Of a DNA stretch of 64,000 nucleotides, positions 34,353 to 43,043 are shown piece after piece. Position numbers and translations under genes: made by a program. The first letter of the stretch is position 1. Each line of letters opens with the position of its first letter. The stretch lies in contig NZ_LR594487.1 in assembly GCF_901686465.1 (NCBI RefSeq), positions 3,175,773 through 3,239,772 on the forward strand. Direction: 5' to 3'. The DNA is from Halorubrum sp. DM2. Lineage in GTDB: Archaea > Halobacteriota > Halobacteria > Halobacteriales > Haloferacaceae. Below the pieces are notes generated by a model that saw only the letters and a program-made list of their open reading frames with translations, did no database searches and was not told where the DNA came from.

Positions 34353-37346
34353 TCAGTCCGTCCGTCGGTCCGCCGACGGTTCGGCGTTGCGGTCGGCGCT
34401 CCGGTCGTCGGCAGCGGTCCCGGCGTCGTCGGCGCTCCGGTCGTCGGCGGTCCGCGGTGTCTCGCCGATCTCCTCCATCACGCGGGCGTGGAACTCGCGG
34501 AGGACGGCCGACTCGTCGTCGGCGATGACGGTGTCGGAGTCGACGAGCGTCGCCAGCCCGAACGCGAGCGGGCTGGGCGAGTCGACGACGCGGTGTTCGA
34601 CCGCCAGATCGCCGGTCGAGATCCGCCCGACGACCTCGCGGATCCCCGCCACGTCGAGGCGGTCCTCCAGCAGTTCGCGGTACGTCTCCTCCAACACGGC
34701 AAACTCGTCCAACTCCGCCGCGAACGACAGCAGCATCTCGGCGGAGACCTGCTGTTCGGCGGCCGACTTCTCGTACCCCTTGTACCGCTTCAGGATCATG
34801 AGCGCGCGCCCCGCGTCGATCCGGAAGTACCGCTGGAGCAGGTCGGTCCCCTCGACGGCCTCGCGGAGGTCCTCGCGGACCGCCTCCGGGTCGAGGTCGG
34901 CCAAGATCTGTGCCACGTCGACCTTGCGGTTCAGCGGGAGCGCGAGCGAGAACCCGCGGTCCGCGACCGCGACCGCGACGTTGGCGTCGGTCCGGTTCGC
35001 GACCGCACTCGCGGCGAGCCGCGAGAGCCCGTCGTTGAACCGCCGACCGTAGACGGAGTGGACGTAGAAGCGGCGCTTGTACTCGCTGCGGTCGAGTTCC
35101 TCCTCCACCACGAGGCGGTCGGGCGTCGAGACGCCAGCCGGCCCCGCGTACCGGACCTGCTCGTCGTACATCCGGGCGAGCGCCCGGACCGCGTTCTCGT
35201 CGAGGGGGAACTCCCGGAGCCACGCGCGGACCGCGGCGGGACCGGCGTTCGGGTCGTCGCCGGTCAGCCGGTCGAGGAGTTCGGCCTGGAACGCCAGCAC
35301 CTCGCGGGCGAGGTCCGCGGACAGCGGGAGGCGCTCCGCGAACCACGAGGGGACCGTCGGCCGCTCGCTCGTGCGGTCGACGTACACCTTCGAGCCGCGG
35401 CGGTAGCGGAACGCGAACCGCTCGCCGCCCAAGGCGAACACGTCGCCGGACTCCAGCGTGTCGAGGTACGACTCGTCGAGCGTGCCGACCCACTCGTCGC
35501 CGCGCGTGAACACGTCGCAGGTGAACGAGTCGGGGATCGTCCCCACGTTCGTCATGTAGATGACCCGTGCGAGCCGGCCGCGCTTCCCGACGAGCGTCTC
35601 GCCGACCGGGAACTCGGGGTGGTGGTGGTCGCCGTCGGGCGGGTCGTTGGCGTCGCGCCACACCTTCGGGTAGACGTTCTTCGACTCCAGCCCGTCGTAG
35701 TCCGCGGTGAGATACCGCATGAGTCGTTCGTAGGCCGCCTCGTCGAAGTCGCGGTACGGGTTCGCCCGGCGTAACACCTCCCGGACCTCGCGGTCGGGCC
35801 GGATCCGGTTTATGGCCATCCCGTACACGTGCTGTGCGGCCACGTCGTAGGCCCCCTCGGGCGGGAACACGCGGTCGACGAAGCCGTCCTCGGCGCGCGC
35901 GAGCAGCGTCGCACACTCGATCAGCTCGTCGCGGTCCAGAGCGAACACCCGCCCCTCGACGGTCTCTCCCGGGCTGTGGCCGGCGCGTCCGACGCGCTGG
36001 AGGAGCGCCGCGACCGACTTCGGCGAGCCGACCTGGACCACCAGATCGAGGTGGGGCATGTCGATGCCGAGTTCGAGGCTCGTCGAGGTGGTGACCACGT
36101 CGAGGTCGCCGGCTTTCAGCCCCTCCTCGACGCGCGTCCGCTGCGCCTCGCCGAGGCTGCCGTGGTGACAGCCCGAGTCCGACTCGTCGTAGTCGAACCG
36201 CTGCCGGAGCTCCTGAAGCGTGCGCTCCGCGCCGGACCGGGAGTTCGTGAACACGAGCGTGTTCTCGTGGCGCTCGATCAGGTCGTGGAGCGACTCGTAG
36301 AACCGGTCGGTCACCGCCGACCGCGGCGTGTGGATCAGGTCGGCGGCGGGCGTCCTGAGTTCGAGGTCGAACTCGCGGGCGAACCGGGCGTCGACCACCT
36401 CGCAGGGACGCGTTTTGAACCCGTCGGCGTCGCCGACCGCGCCGTCGACGCGCTCGCGGCCGACGAGGAACGAAGCGATCCCGTCGAGCGGTTCGACGGT
36501 CGCCGAGCAGCCGATCCGCGTCGGGGGACCGGCGGCGGACGCCGCGTCGTCGCCCGCCGCGATCAGCTCCGTCAGCCGCTCCAGCGACACCGAGAGGTGC
36601 GTGCCGCGCTTGTTCGCGGCCAGCGAGTGGATCTCGTCGACGATCACGTACTCGACGGTGCGGAGCTTCTCCTTGAACTTCGGCGAGTTGAGTAAGATTG
36701 CGAGCGTCTCCGGCGTGGTGTTGAGGACGTGGGGCGTCTCCGAGAGCATCGCCTGCCGGTCCGCCTTCGAGGTGTCGCCGTGGCGGATCGCCTGCCTGAC
36801 GCCGGGGTCGTAGGGGTCGTCCCCGTCGCTGTCGCTCGGGTTGGACTCGCCGCCGTCGCTCTCGTCGCTGGATTCTCCCTCCGCCGTCGCGATCGCCTCG
36901 CCGATCCCCTCCAGCGGGGTCGCGAGGTTGCGCTCGATGTCGTTCGCGAGCGACTTCAGCGGCGAGACGTACAGGCAGTAGACGGAGTTGTCGAGGTCGC
37001 CGGCGCGGTCGCGCGCGAAGAGGTCGTCGAGGACCGCAATAAAGGAGGCGAGCGTCTTCCCGCTGCCCGTCGGCGCGGCGACGAGGCAGTTCTCCCCGTC
37101 GTCGACGTGGGGGATCGCCTCCCGCTGGGGCGGGGTGAAGAAGCCGCCGTTCTCGGCGACGTACCCGCCGAACCGCTCGACCCACCAGCGACGGACCGGC
37201 GACGAGAGCCGGGCGAGCACGTCGGCGTCGCCGATCGGGACCGTCTCCGGGTCGAAGTCGGGGTCCGCGACCGCGCTGCGGTCGACCGCGCCGCGGAGGA
37301 GCGCCCGCGCGGTCGCCTCGGCGTCGCGATCCGTGGACTCGGTCAC
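34353..37346 (-). CDS. lhr: Large ATP-dependent helicase, Lhr family
   Basis: 997 residues from GTG 37346 (MTESTDRDAEATARALLRG); the upstream in-frame part to 37448 is Arg-rich and not domain-like. Superfamily 2 helicase: motif I VAAPTGSGKTLASFIAV, motif II YVIVDEIHSLAANKRGTHL (DEIH), Lhr-type LSVSLERL, motif III SATV, SRSGAERTLQEL, motif VI LLQRVGRAGHSPGE. The C-terminal winged-helix and Lhr-specific part runs from about residue 480 on. Lhr is a 3'-5' ssDNA translocase implicated in DNA repair and replication-coupled processes in archaea. Confidence 0.94.
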   Translation of the reverse strand: MTESTDRDAEATARALLRGAVDRSAVADPDFDPETVPIGDADVLARLSSPVRRWWVERFGGYVAENGGFFTPPQREAIPHVDDGENCLVAAPTGSGKTLASFIAVLDDLFARDRAGDLDNSVYCLYVSPLKSLANDIERNLATPLEGIGEAIATAEGESSDESDGGESNPSDSDGDDPYDPGVRQAIRHGDTSKADRQAMLSETPHVLNTTPETLAILLNSPKFKEKLRTVEYVIVDEIHSLAANKRGTHLSVSLERLTELIAAGDDAASAAGPPTRIGCSATVEPLDGIASFLVGRERVDGAVGDADGFKTRPCEVVDARFAREFDLELRTPAADLIHTPRSAVTDRFYESLHDLIERHENTLVFTNSRSGAERTLQELRQRFDYDESDSGCHHGSLGEAQRTRVEEGLKAGDLDVVTTSTSLELGIDMPHLDLVVQVGSPKSVAALLQRVGRAGHSPGETVEGRVFALDRDELIECATLLARAEDGFVDRVFPPEGAYDVAAQHVYGMAINRIRPDREVREVLRRANPYRDFDEAAYERLMRYLTADYDGLESKNVYPKVWRDANDPPDGDHHHPEFPVGETLVGKRGRLARVIYMTNVGTIPDSFTCDVFTRGDEWVGTLDESYLDTLESGDVFALGGERFAFRYRRGSKVYVDRTSERPTVPSWFAERLPLSADLAREVLAFQAELLDRLTGDDPNAGPAAVRAWLREFPLDENAVRALARMYDEQVRYAGPAGVSTPDRLVVEEELDRSEYKRRFYVHSVYGRRFNDGLSRLAASAVANRTDANVAVAVADRGFSLALPLNRKVDVAQILADLDPEAVREDLREAVEGTDLLQRYFRIDAGRALMILKRYKGYEKSAAEQQVSAEMLLSFAAELDEFAVLEETYRELLEDRLDVAGIREVVGRISTGDLAVEHRVVDSPSPLAFGLATLVDSDTVIADDESAVLREFHARVMEEIGETPRTADDRSADDAGTAADDRSADRNAEPSADRRTD

Positions 37347-37391
37347 GGCGATCACGAGGGGTCGGGAAGGGAAATCGGTTGCGTCGATTCC

Positions 37392-37455
37392 CCGCGGAAC
37401 TTCGCGCAACCGACCCCACCTCCGTCGGCTCCGCGGAAATTCGCGCAACCGACCC
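37392..37455. promoter_or_regulatory. Two 25-bp direct repeats between lhr and cmk
   Basis: CCGCGGAACTTCGCGCAACCGACCC at 37392-37416 recurs at 37431-37455 with one mismatch, 39 bp apart. A shorter inverted copy, CGGTTGCG, lies at 37376-37383. The second direct copy directly abuts the TTTAT element at 37457-37461, the likely promoter of cmk (ATG 37489). This is consistent with a binding site for a regulator of the divergent lhr and cmk genes; no known protein is assigned. Confidence 0.5.
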
Positions 37456-37488
37456 GTTTATCCGCCGCGCTTCCGTGACAACGCACGC

Positions 37489-38103
37489 ATGAGCGGTACC
37501 TCGCCGGAGGCCGACCGACGGATCGACCGGAACCTGTTCGTCACCGTCTCCGGCCCGCCGGGCTGCGGTGCCACCACGCTCGTCGAGGGGATCGCGGAGG
37601 CGCTCGACTGCGGCTACGTCTCGGGGGGCGAGCTGTTCCGCGAGATCGCGGCCGAACGCGACATGAGCCTCTCGCAGCTCATCGCCGAGACCGGCGAGTC
37701 CGAGGAGATCGACCGCGCGCTCGACCGGCGGCTCCGCCGGATCGCCGAGAAGTGGGGGACCGCGAACAAGGCGTTCGTGCTGGAGTCGCGGCTCGCCGGG
37801 TGGATCGCCGGCAACCGGGCGGACATCCGGATCTGGCTGGACGCGCCCGACGAGGTCCGCGCCGACCGGACCGCCGACCGGGAGGAGATGACCTCCGAGA
37901 TGCAGGTCCGCGAGGTCATTGAGGAGCAGCGGTACAAGTCCTACTACGGCATCGACCTGTCCGACCGGTCGATCTACGACCTCGCGATCAACACGGGGCG
38001 CTGGGACACCGAGTCGACGCTCGAACTGGCGCTCACCGGCATCGAGGGGTACGACGTCGAGACCGACGAGGGCGCGTTCGACACGCCCGACTTCGAGATC
38101 TGA
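37489..38103 (+). CDS. cmk: Cytidylate kinase, archaeal type
   Basis: 204 residues from ATG 37489. P-loop FVTVSGPPGCGATTLVEGIA: archaeal CMKs typically carry GxxGxxTTT-like loops without the Walker lysine, so the missing Lys is normal. Further family segments: YVSGGELFREIAAERDMSLSQL, DRRLRRIAEKWG, VLESRLAGWIAG, and the LID region DREEMTSEMQVREVIEEQRYKSYYGID. It phosphorylates CMP/dCMP to the diphosphates. The N-terminal 12 residues and the acidic C terminus are halophilic extensions. Divergent from lhr. Confidence 0.94.
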   Translation: MSGTSPEADRRIDRNLFVTVSGPPGCGATTLVEGIAEALDCGYVSGGELFREIAAERDMSLSQLIAETGESEEIDRALDRRLRRIAEKWGTANKAFVLESRLAGWIAGNRADIRIWLDAPDEVRADRTADREEMTSEMQVREVIEEQRYKSYYGIDLSDRSIYDLAINTGRWDTESTLELALTGIEGYDVETDEGAFDTPDFEI

Positions 38104-38202
38104 ACCCCGCTCGGCGGCCCCGTCCGCGGGGACAGGTCGGAGCAGGGGACCGACGGGGTCCCGGCCCACACTTATAAGATAGCTGGTCGTACGGCGAAAG
38201 AC

Positions 38203-39627
38203 ATGACCGACGAGCCGAGCGGCCGCAACCTCGACGGCGACGCACCGGTGGCGGAGACCGTCGTCGAGACCGAGCGGGCGACGATCACCGAGGAGGCCGA
38301 ACTCGAACGCACCATCGGGCTGAGCGGCGGGCTCGCGATCGGGATCGGGACGATGATCGGTGCCGGGATCTTCGTGTTCCCCGGGCTCGCCGGCGGCGAG
38401 ATCGGCACGGCGGCGACCGCCTCGTTCGCGGTCGGCGGGCTGATCGCGCTCCTCGTCGCGCTCCCGACCTCAGAGCTCGCGACCGCGATGCCCCGCAGCG
38501 GCGGCGGCTACTACTTCATCTCGCGCGGGCTCGGGACGCTCGCCGGCACGGTGATCGGGCTGTCGCTGTGGCTCGGACTCGTGTTCGCGACGGCCTTCTA
38601 CCTCGTCGGACTCGGCTACTACGCCCTCGACGCGCTCGCGCAGGTCGGGGTCACCGTCGGCGTCAGCCCGACCGTGATCGTCTCCGTCATCGCCGTCGTC
38701 GCCGGGGTCGCGTTCACGGTCCTGAACGTCACCGGCACCGAGAACGCCGCGAAGCTCCAGAACGCCATCGTCGCGCTGCTGTTGTCGATGCTTGTCGCCT
38801 TCCTCGGATACGGCCTCTTGGAGGCGTTCGGGTTCGTCGCCGTCGACACGCCGCCGGGACAGGCCGAGAGCGTCTGGGAGGCGGTCCCGATTCTCTCGGT
38901 CGCCGCGCTCGTGTTCACCTCGTACCTCGGCTTCGCGCAGGTCGCGACGGTGGCCGGGGAGATGAAGGATCCCGGCCGGAACCTCCCGCTGGCGATGGTC
39001 GGGTCCGTGCTGATCGTGACGGTCCTGTACGTGTTGACCATCTTCATCGCGACGAACATCTTCACGCGGGACGCGCTGTTGAACGCGGGCGAGACCGCCA
39101 TGGTCGAGGTGGGTCGGGCGCTGCTCGGGCCGGCCGGCGCGCTCGTCATCATCGTCGGCGGGCTGCTCGCGACGATGTCGTCGGCGAACGCGTCGATCCT
39201 CAGCACGTCGCGGGCGATATACGGGGTCTCGAAGGACGCGCTCCTCCCGCGGTGGGCGAGCCGCATCAACCTGCGATACGGCACGCCCCACGTCGCGCTC
39301 GGCATGGCCGGCGGCCCGGTGATCGTCCTCGCCGCGACCGGGCAGGTACAGCTGCTCGCGGAGGTCGCCTCCTTCCTCCATCTGATCATGTACGGACTGA
39401 TGTGCGTCGCGCTCGTCGCCATCCGGCGGGACCGACCGGAGTGGTACGACCCAGACTTCACGGTGCCGGGAGGGCCCGTAATCCCGGTCCTCGGCGCGCT
39501 TGCCAGCTTCGGGCTGATCGCGTTCATGAACCGGCTCTCGATAGCGGTCGGCGTCGCCGTCATCGCCGTTACCGCCGGATGGTATTTCTACTACGCCCGC
39601 GACGTGTCACTCAAGGGGGCCCTGTGA
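38203..39627 (+). CDS. APC superfamily amino acid permease
   Basis: 474 residues, 12 predicted membrane segments. First helix GGLAIGIGTMIGAGIFVFPG contains the unwound substrate-binding GAGIF motif of the APC fold; PRSGGGYYFISRGLG follows helix 2 as in the family, and SSANASILSTSRAIYGVSKDA sits near helix 8. Likely proton- or Na+-coupled amino acid uptake. The gene is coupled to a USP-domain protein whose ATG overlaps the stop by 1 base, a common haloarchaeal arrangement in which the USP partner modulates transport. Substrate not determinable. Confidence 0.92.
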   Translation: MTDEPSGRNLDGDAPVAETVVETERATITEEAELERTIGLSGGLAIGIGTMIGAGIFVFPGLAGGEIGTAATASFAVGGLIALLVALPTSELATAMPRSGGGYYFISRGLGTLAGTVIGLSLWLGLVFATAFYLVGLGYYALDALAQVGVTVGVSPTVIVSVIAVVAGVAFTVLNVTGTENAAKLQNAIVALLLSMLVAFLGYGLLEAFGFVAVDTPPGQAESVWEAVPILSVAALVFTSYLGFAQVATVAGEMKDPGRNLPLAMVGSVLIVTVLYVLTIFIATNIFTRDALLNAGETAMVEVGRALLGPAGALVIIVGGLLATMSSANASILSTSRAIYGVSKDALLPRWASRINLRYGTPHVALGMAGGPVIVLAATGQVQLLAEVASFLHLIMYGLMCVALVAIRRDRPEWYDPDFTVPGGPVIPVLGALASFGLIAFMNRLSIAVGVAVIAVTAGWYFYYARDVSLKGAL

Positions 39628-40439
39628 TGACACGAGCACTCGTACCCGTCGCGATACTGGAAGGCGAAACGGTCTCGCCCGGGCTGATGTCGCTGCTCGG
39701 CACCGTCGACGTGACGGTGCTCGGCTACCACGTCCTGCCGGAACAGACGCCGCCGGACCAGGCGCGGCTCCAGTTCGGGGAGCGCGCCACGTCCGCGCTG
39801 GAGGACCTGAGCCAGGAGTTCCGGACCGCCGGCGGCGACGCCGACCACCGGCTCGTGTTCACGCGCGACCGCGAGCAGACGGTTCGGCGCGTCGCCGACG
39901 AGGTGGGTGCGGACGCGTTCGCCGTCTCCGGACCGACCGGCGATGTCGACCGGATCCTCGTGTCGGTCTCGGGCGACGTCGACGTCGACCGGATCATCTC
40001 GTTCGTCGAGACGCTCGTCGGCGGCCGCGACATCGGCGTCACGCTGTTCCTCGCGGCCGGGACCCGCGGCGACGGCGCAGACGGCGACGGGGCGGTCGAG
40101 GGGGACGTTCCGGCCGAATCCGAAGGCGACGCCGCCGAGAGCGTCACCGACGAGGCGTGGCTCGCGGCCGTGGCCGACCGACTCCGGGGGACGGGCGTCG
40201 AGACGACCACGGAACTGGCGGAGGGCGGCCCGGCGTTCGACGCGCTGATCGGCGCGGCGGCCGGGCACGACGCGGTCGTGATGGCGGAGCGCGCGCCGTC
40301 CTTCCGGTCGCTCGTGTTCGGCGACGAGAGCGAACGGGTCGCGGCCGCGTCGGTCGGTCCCGTCCTCGTGGTCCGCGACCGGGAGTCCGGCGCGTCCAGC
40401 ACGTCCGGCGCAGAGGCGCGTTCCGATCGCGAGGAGTGA
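39627..40439 (+). CDS. USP-like regulatory protein partnered with the permease
   Basis: 270 residues from ATG 39627, which shares one base with the permease TGA. Two universal-stress-protein-like halves: RALVPVAILEGETVSPGLMSLL...VLGYHVLPEQT with VRRVADEVGADAFAVSG, and a second half from RILVSVSGDVDVDRII through VTLFLAA to VAAASVGPVLVVRDRES. The halves are joined by an Asp/Gly-rich acidic linker (about residues 150-170). The nucleotide-binding G-x2-G-x9-G(S/T) motif is only partly kept. Its coupling to the APC permease suggests a cytoplasmic regulator of that transporter. Confidence 0.8.
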   Translation: MTRALVPVAILEGETVSPGLMSLLGTVDVTVLGYHVLPEQTPPDQARLQFGERATSALEDLSQEFRTAGGDADHRLVFTRDREQTVRRVADEVGADAFAVSGPTGDVDRILVSVSGDVDVDRIISFVETLVGGRDIGVTLFLAAGTRGDGADGDGAVEGDVPAESEGDAAESVTDEAWLAAVADRLRGTGVETTTELAEGGPAFDALIGAAAGHDAVVMAERAPSFRSLVFGDESERVAAASVGPVLVVRDRESGASSTSGAEARSDREE

Positions 40440-40445
40440 GTTGGG

Positions 40446-40979
40446 CTACCGCTCGCCGCGGACGGCGACGGTCTCCCGCTCGAACGCCTCCGCGTCCGCG
40501 CGCCAGCGCCACGACCCGACGAAGGGGTAACCGTCCAGCGCGCAGATGACGTACGAGCGGTCCGGCCACGTCGCCTCCGCGGCGTCCGTCTCGCTCGGCT
40601 CGGTCGGTCCGGTCGGGTGCGAGTGGTAGAAGCCGACCACGTCGAGCCCAGCGGCTTCGATCTCCTCTAACAGTTCGAGTTGCTCTTCCGGGTCGATGCG
40701 GTATCGAATCTGCGGCGTCTCCGCGACGTTATCGGCGGCGTAGGCGCGCTCGACGACCGTCACCTCCTCGACATCACTCCGGCCGTCGACGCCCGCCCCG
40801 TCGTCGACGCCCGCATCGCCGCCGACGCCCGCCCCGTCGTCGACGCCCGCATCGCCGCCGACGCCCGCCTCGCCGTCGTTGACGGTGGTCCCGGCCAAGA
40901 TGCCGCAGACCTCCGCCTCGCCCCCGGCGTACGCCCGCGAGACGATCTCGTCGTAGACCGCCCTGGGGAATTCGATCAC
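40446..40979 (-). CDS. JAMM/MPN metalloprotease (desampylase-like)
   Basis: 177 residues from GTG 40979 (MIEFPRAVYDEIVSRAYAGG). JAB1/MPN motif: catalytic Glu in GGEAEVCGILAG (near residue 20), then VVGFYHSHPTGPTEPSETDAAEA, giving HxH-x10-D for zinc. Haloarchaeal members cleave SAMP (ubiquitin-like) isopeptide bonds. A 12-residue Asp/Gly/Val repeat (GGDAGVDDGAGV, about 2.4 copies) is inserted between the Glu motif and the zinc site, encoded by a 36-bp tandem repeat at 40788-40859 and onward. Convergent with the USP gene at 6 nt. Alternatively a small-molecule JAMM enzyme. Confidence 0.86.
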   Translation of the reverse strand: MIEFPRAVYDEIVSRAYAGGEAEVCGILAGTTVNDGEAGVGGDAGVDDGAGVGGDAGVDDGAGVDGRSDVEEVTVVERAYAADNVAETPQIRYRIDPEEQLELLEEIEAAGLDVVGFYHSHPTGPTEPSETDAAEATWPDRSYVICALDGYPFVGSWRWRADAEAFERETVAVRGER

Positions 40980-41074
40980 ACGAGGGGTGACGGGCGGCCG
41001 CCGGATAAATCCGATCCGGCCGGCGAGCGCCGCCTCCTCGTCGGAGGTAGCGGCAGTCGTTGAACTCGCACGGG

Positions 41075-41081
41075 TATTTTT
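41075..41081 (+). promoter_or_regulatory. TATA box of the DUF302 gene
   Basis: TATTTTT, about 28 nt (centre) before the ATG at 41106, predicting a leaderless or nearly leaderless transcript. It sits in the loop of a small inverted repeat GGGTA/TACCC. Confidence 0.5.
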
Positions 41082-41105
41082 ACCCTCACCCCGGGAGAGA
41101 AAAGC

Positions 41106-41571
41106 ATGAGCGACGCTTCCGCCGGGTCCCCGGCACCGACCGCCGAGGAGGCCCTCCACACGACCCTCGACATGCCGTTCGACGACGCGGTGCCGTTCGT
41201 CCAGATTCGAACACGAACTGGCCGACTTCGAGACGGTTCAGGTTACGCGGCTCGACCAGATGGTCGAGGGGATGCTCGGTCACGACGACGTCGAGCGGAC
41301 CGCGCTGATCGTCGTCTGTCACCCGGAGATCGCGTACGACGCCCTCGGCATCGACCCGACGCTCGCCGGCATGCTCCCGTGTACGACGATTGTCTACGAG
41401 CGCGAGGGCGACGACCGCGTCCACGTCCATCACGTCTCGGCGACGAAGGCGATCCGCGACCTCGGCTGCGCCCCCTCGGAGTCGTCGGCCGACGTCGAGG
41501 CGCTCGTCGAGAAGACGGGCGAACTGATGACCGTCGTCTGGGAGAACATCGAGGAACACGGCTCCGAGTAG
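41106..41571 (+). pseudogene. DUF302-domain protein with a +1 frameshift
   Basis: From ATG 41106 the frame reads SDASAGSPAPTAEEALHTTLDMPFDDAVPFVQI and then runs out of phase. One frame over it continues EHELADFETVQVTRLDQMVEGMLG, ERTALIVVCHPEIAYDALG and the rest of a typical DUF302 domain to TAG 41571. The break is one extra T in the TT at 41206-41207 (codon 34). Without it the product would be 154 residues. Translation could restart at ATG 41260, but the first domain strands would be lost. Either a recent inactivating mutation or a base-calling error; codons after the break are otherwise intact. Confidence 0.75.
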
Positions 41572-41638
41572 AGTAGGCCGTGTCGCGAGCGATGCCGCAC
41601 CGAGGGAAGTCGAGATCCGCGACCGATCCGGCGCGTCC

Positions 41639-42103
41639 TCAGCGGTCGATCCCCTCGATGCGCCGGAGCGCGCTCCGAACGGCGCTCGGCGTCGCGTGCG
41701 GCCCGCCGCTCACGCGGTGGTCCGGCAGCAGGAGGGGGATCGGGTTGTCGGCCAGCGCGTCTCGCACCGTCGCCACGTCGTCGGCGTCGTCGGGGTCGAA
41801 GCCGCCGAGCCGCGCGAGTCGGCTCACCGTCACCTCCTCGCCATACGGTACGCTCCGGAGCGCCTCCAACACCGCTCGCTGGTCGGTCGGCACCGTCAGC
41901 CCGAGCGCGACCTCGGGGAACTCGTCGCGCTCGCCGTCGACGTACGCGCCGATGCGGTCCAGCAGGTCGTGGTCGTCCTCCGCGTCGTCCGGCGGCTCGG
42001 CGGGAAACGACACCGAAATGACGCGGCCGCCGGCGAACCCCACCTGAATGGTGCGGCCGATCTCGTCGAACTCCCGGGCGTAGACCCCGGAGGTACCCGA
42101 CAT
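41639..42103 (-). CDS. MGMT/alkyltransferase-like protein lacking the active-site Cys
   Basis: 154 residues from ATG 42103; in-frame ATGs at 42109 and 42118 are equally possible, and a TATA-like TATTTTAA 24-40 nt upstream does not decide. The C-terminal half is the O6-alkylguanine-DNA alkyltransferase fold: TDQRAVLEALRSVPYGEEVTVSRLARL (helix-turn-helix), VRDALADNPIPLLLPDHRVSGG. The universal PCHR(V) methyl-acceptor motif reads PDHR here, Cys to Asp. It cannot act as a normal MGMT, but could bind alkylated bases like ATL proteins, or have another role. Confidence 0.84.
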   Translation of the reverse strand: MSGTSGVYAREFDEIGRTIQVGFAGGRVISVSFPAEPPDDAEDDHDLLDRIGAYVDGERDEFPEVALGLTVPTDQRAVLEALRSVPYGEEVTVSRLARLGGFDPDDADDVATVRDALADNPIPLLLPDHRVSGGPHATPSAVRSALRRIEGIDR

Positions 42104-42227
42104 ATTCATACCCTTCATTGGAAGGGTCGATCACTTAAAATATCGGCCGGCCGCCGCCCAACGCCCGACGTGGCGAACCGAGCCGGGGAGAGAGGTCCTG
42201 TCCCGCCCGGCGCGGTCCCCCGCAAGT

Positions 42228-42257
42228 CTTATGAACAGATACGTACATTAGTGTATA
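42228..42257 (+). promoter_or_regulatory. trpCBA promoter with operator-like palindrome
   Basis: TATA-like CTTATGA at 42228-42234 about 30 nt before ATG 42261, so the mRNA should be leaderless. Between them, overlapping the expected start site, lies the imperfect palindrome TACATTAGTGTA (42244-42255), whose core ACATTAGTGT also occurs at 49252-49261. Candidate regulator-binding site. Confidence 0.5.
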
Positions 42258-42260
42258 GTA

Positions 42261-43043
42261 ATGGACGATCCAGACGAGCTGGCACCGGCGGTCAGATCGA
42301 TCCTGTCCGCCGCTCACGAACGCGCGGCCGCGGGACCGGGCGAGCGGGTCTCGGTCTCCCCCCGTGACCTCGCCGCCGCGTTCGAGCGCGCCGAGGCCGA
42401 CGGGCGCGTCCCGGTGATCGCCGAGGTAAAACCGACCAGTCCGACGACCGACGGGGCCCGCGAGGACGACCCGGTCGCGCTCGCGGAGGGGATGGTCACG
42501 GGCGGCGCGGCCGCCCTGAGCGTGCTCACCGAGCCGGAGCACTTCGGCGGGAGCGTCGACACCCTCGAACGCGTGCGCGACGCCGTCGACGTGCCGGTCC
42601 TGCGGAAGGACTTCGTCGTCGACGAGGACCAGCTCGACGCCGTCGAGAGCGACGTCGTCCTGCTCATTGCCCGGTTCGTCGGCGACGACCTCCCGGACCT
42701 GCTCGCGGCCGCCCGCGACCGCGGCTTCCAGGTGCTCGTCGAGGTCCACGACCGGGAGGAGCTGGAGCGCGCGCTCGACGCGGGCGCGACGACGGTCGGC
42801 GTCAACAACCGCGACCTCGCGGAGCTGGTCGTCGACCTCGGAACTTTCGAGTCCGTGGCACCCCACGTCCCGGACGAGGTGACGCTGATCGCCGAGAGCG
42901 GCATCGGATCGCCCGCGGACGTCCGCCGGATGCGCGCGGCGGGCGCGGACGCCCTGCTCGTCGGCAGCGCGATCATGGACGGCGACGTCGAGGCGAACAC
43001 GCGAGAACTGACGCGAGCGGAGACCACGGAACACACCACATGA
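42261..43043 (+). CDS. trpC: Indole-3-glycerol phosphate synthase
   Basis: 260 residues, TIM barrel. Family motifs: [15 protein letters not shown] (catalytic Lys), [33 protein letters not shown] (Lys and Asp), [13 protein letters not shown] (Glu), VGVNNRDL (Asn) and [15 protein letters not shown] (Ser-Gly phosphate site). It closes the ring of CdRP with loss of CO2 and water to give indole-3-glycerol phosphate in tryptophan synthesis. First gene of a trpCBA operon; its stop overlaps the trpB start by 4 nt. Confidence 0.96.
   Translation: MDDPDELAPAVRSILSAAHERAAAGPGERVSVSPRDLAAAFERAEADGRVPVIAEVKPTSPTTDGAREDDPVALAEGMVTGGAAALSVLTEPEHFGGSVDTLERVRDAVDVPVLRKDFVVDEDQLDAVESDVVLLIARFVGDDLPDLLAAARDRGFQVLVEVHDREELERALDAGATTVGVNNRDLAELVVDLGTFESVAPHVPDEVTLIAESGIGSPADVRRMRAAGADALLVGSAIMDGDVEANTRELTRAETTEHTT

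Noticed and set aside
34198-38169. Open frame of more than 1300 codons on the minus strand across lhr and cmk
   Set aside because: It is Arg/Gly/Pro-rich with no domain and overlaps genes that have full-length conserved motifs. Such frames arise from the high GC at third codon positions.
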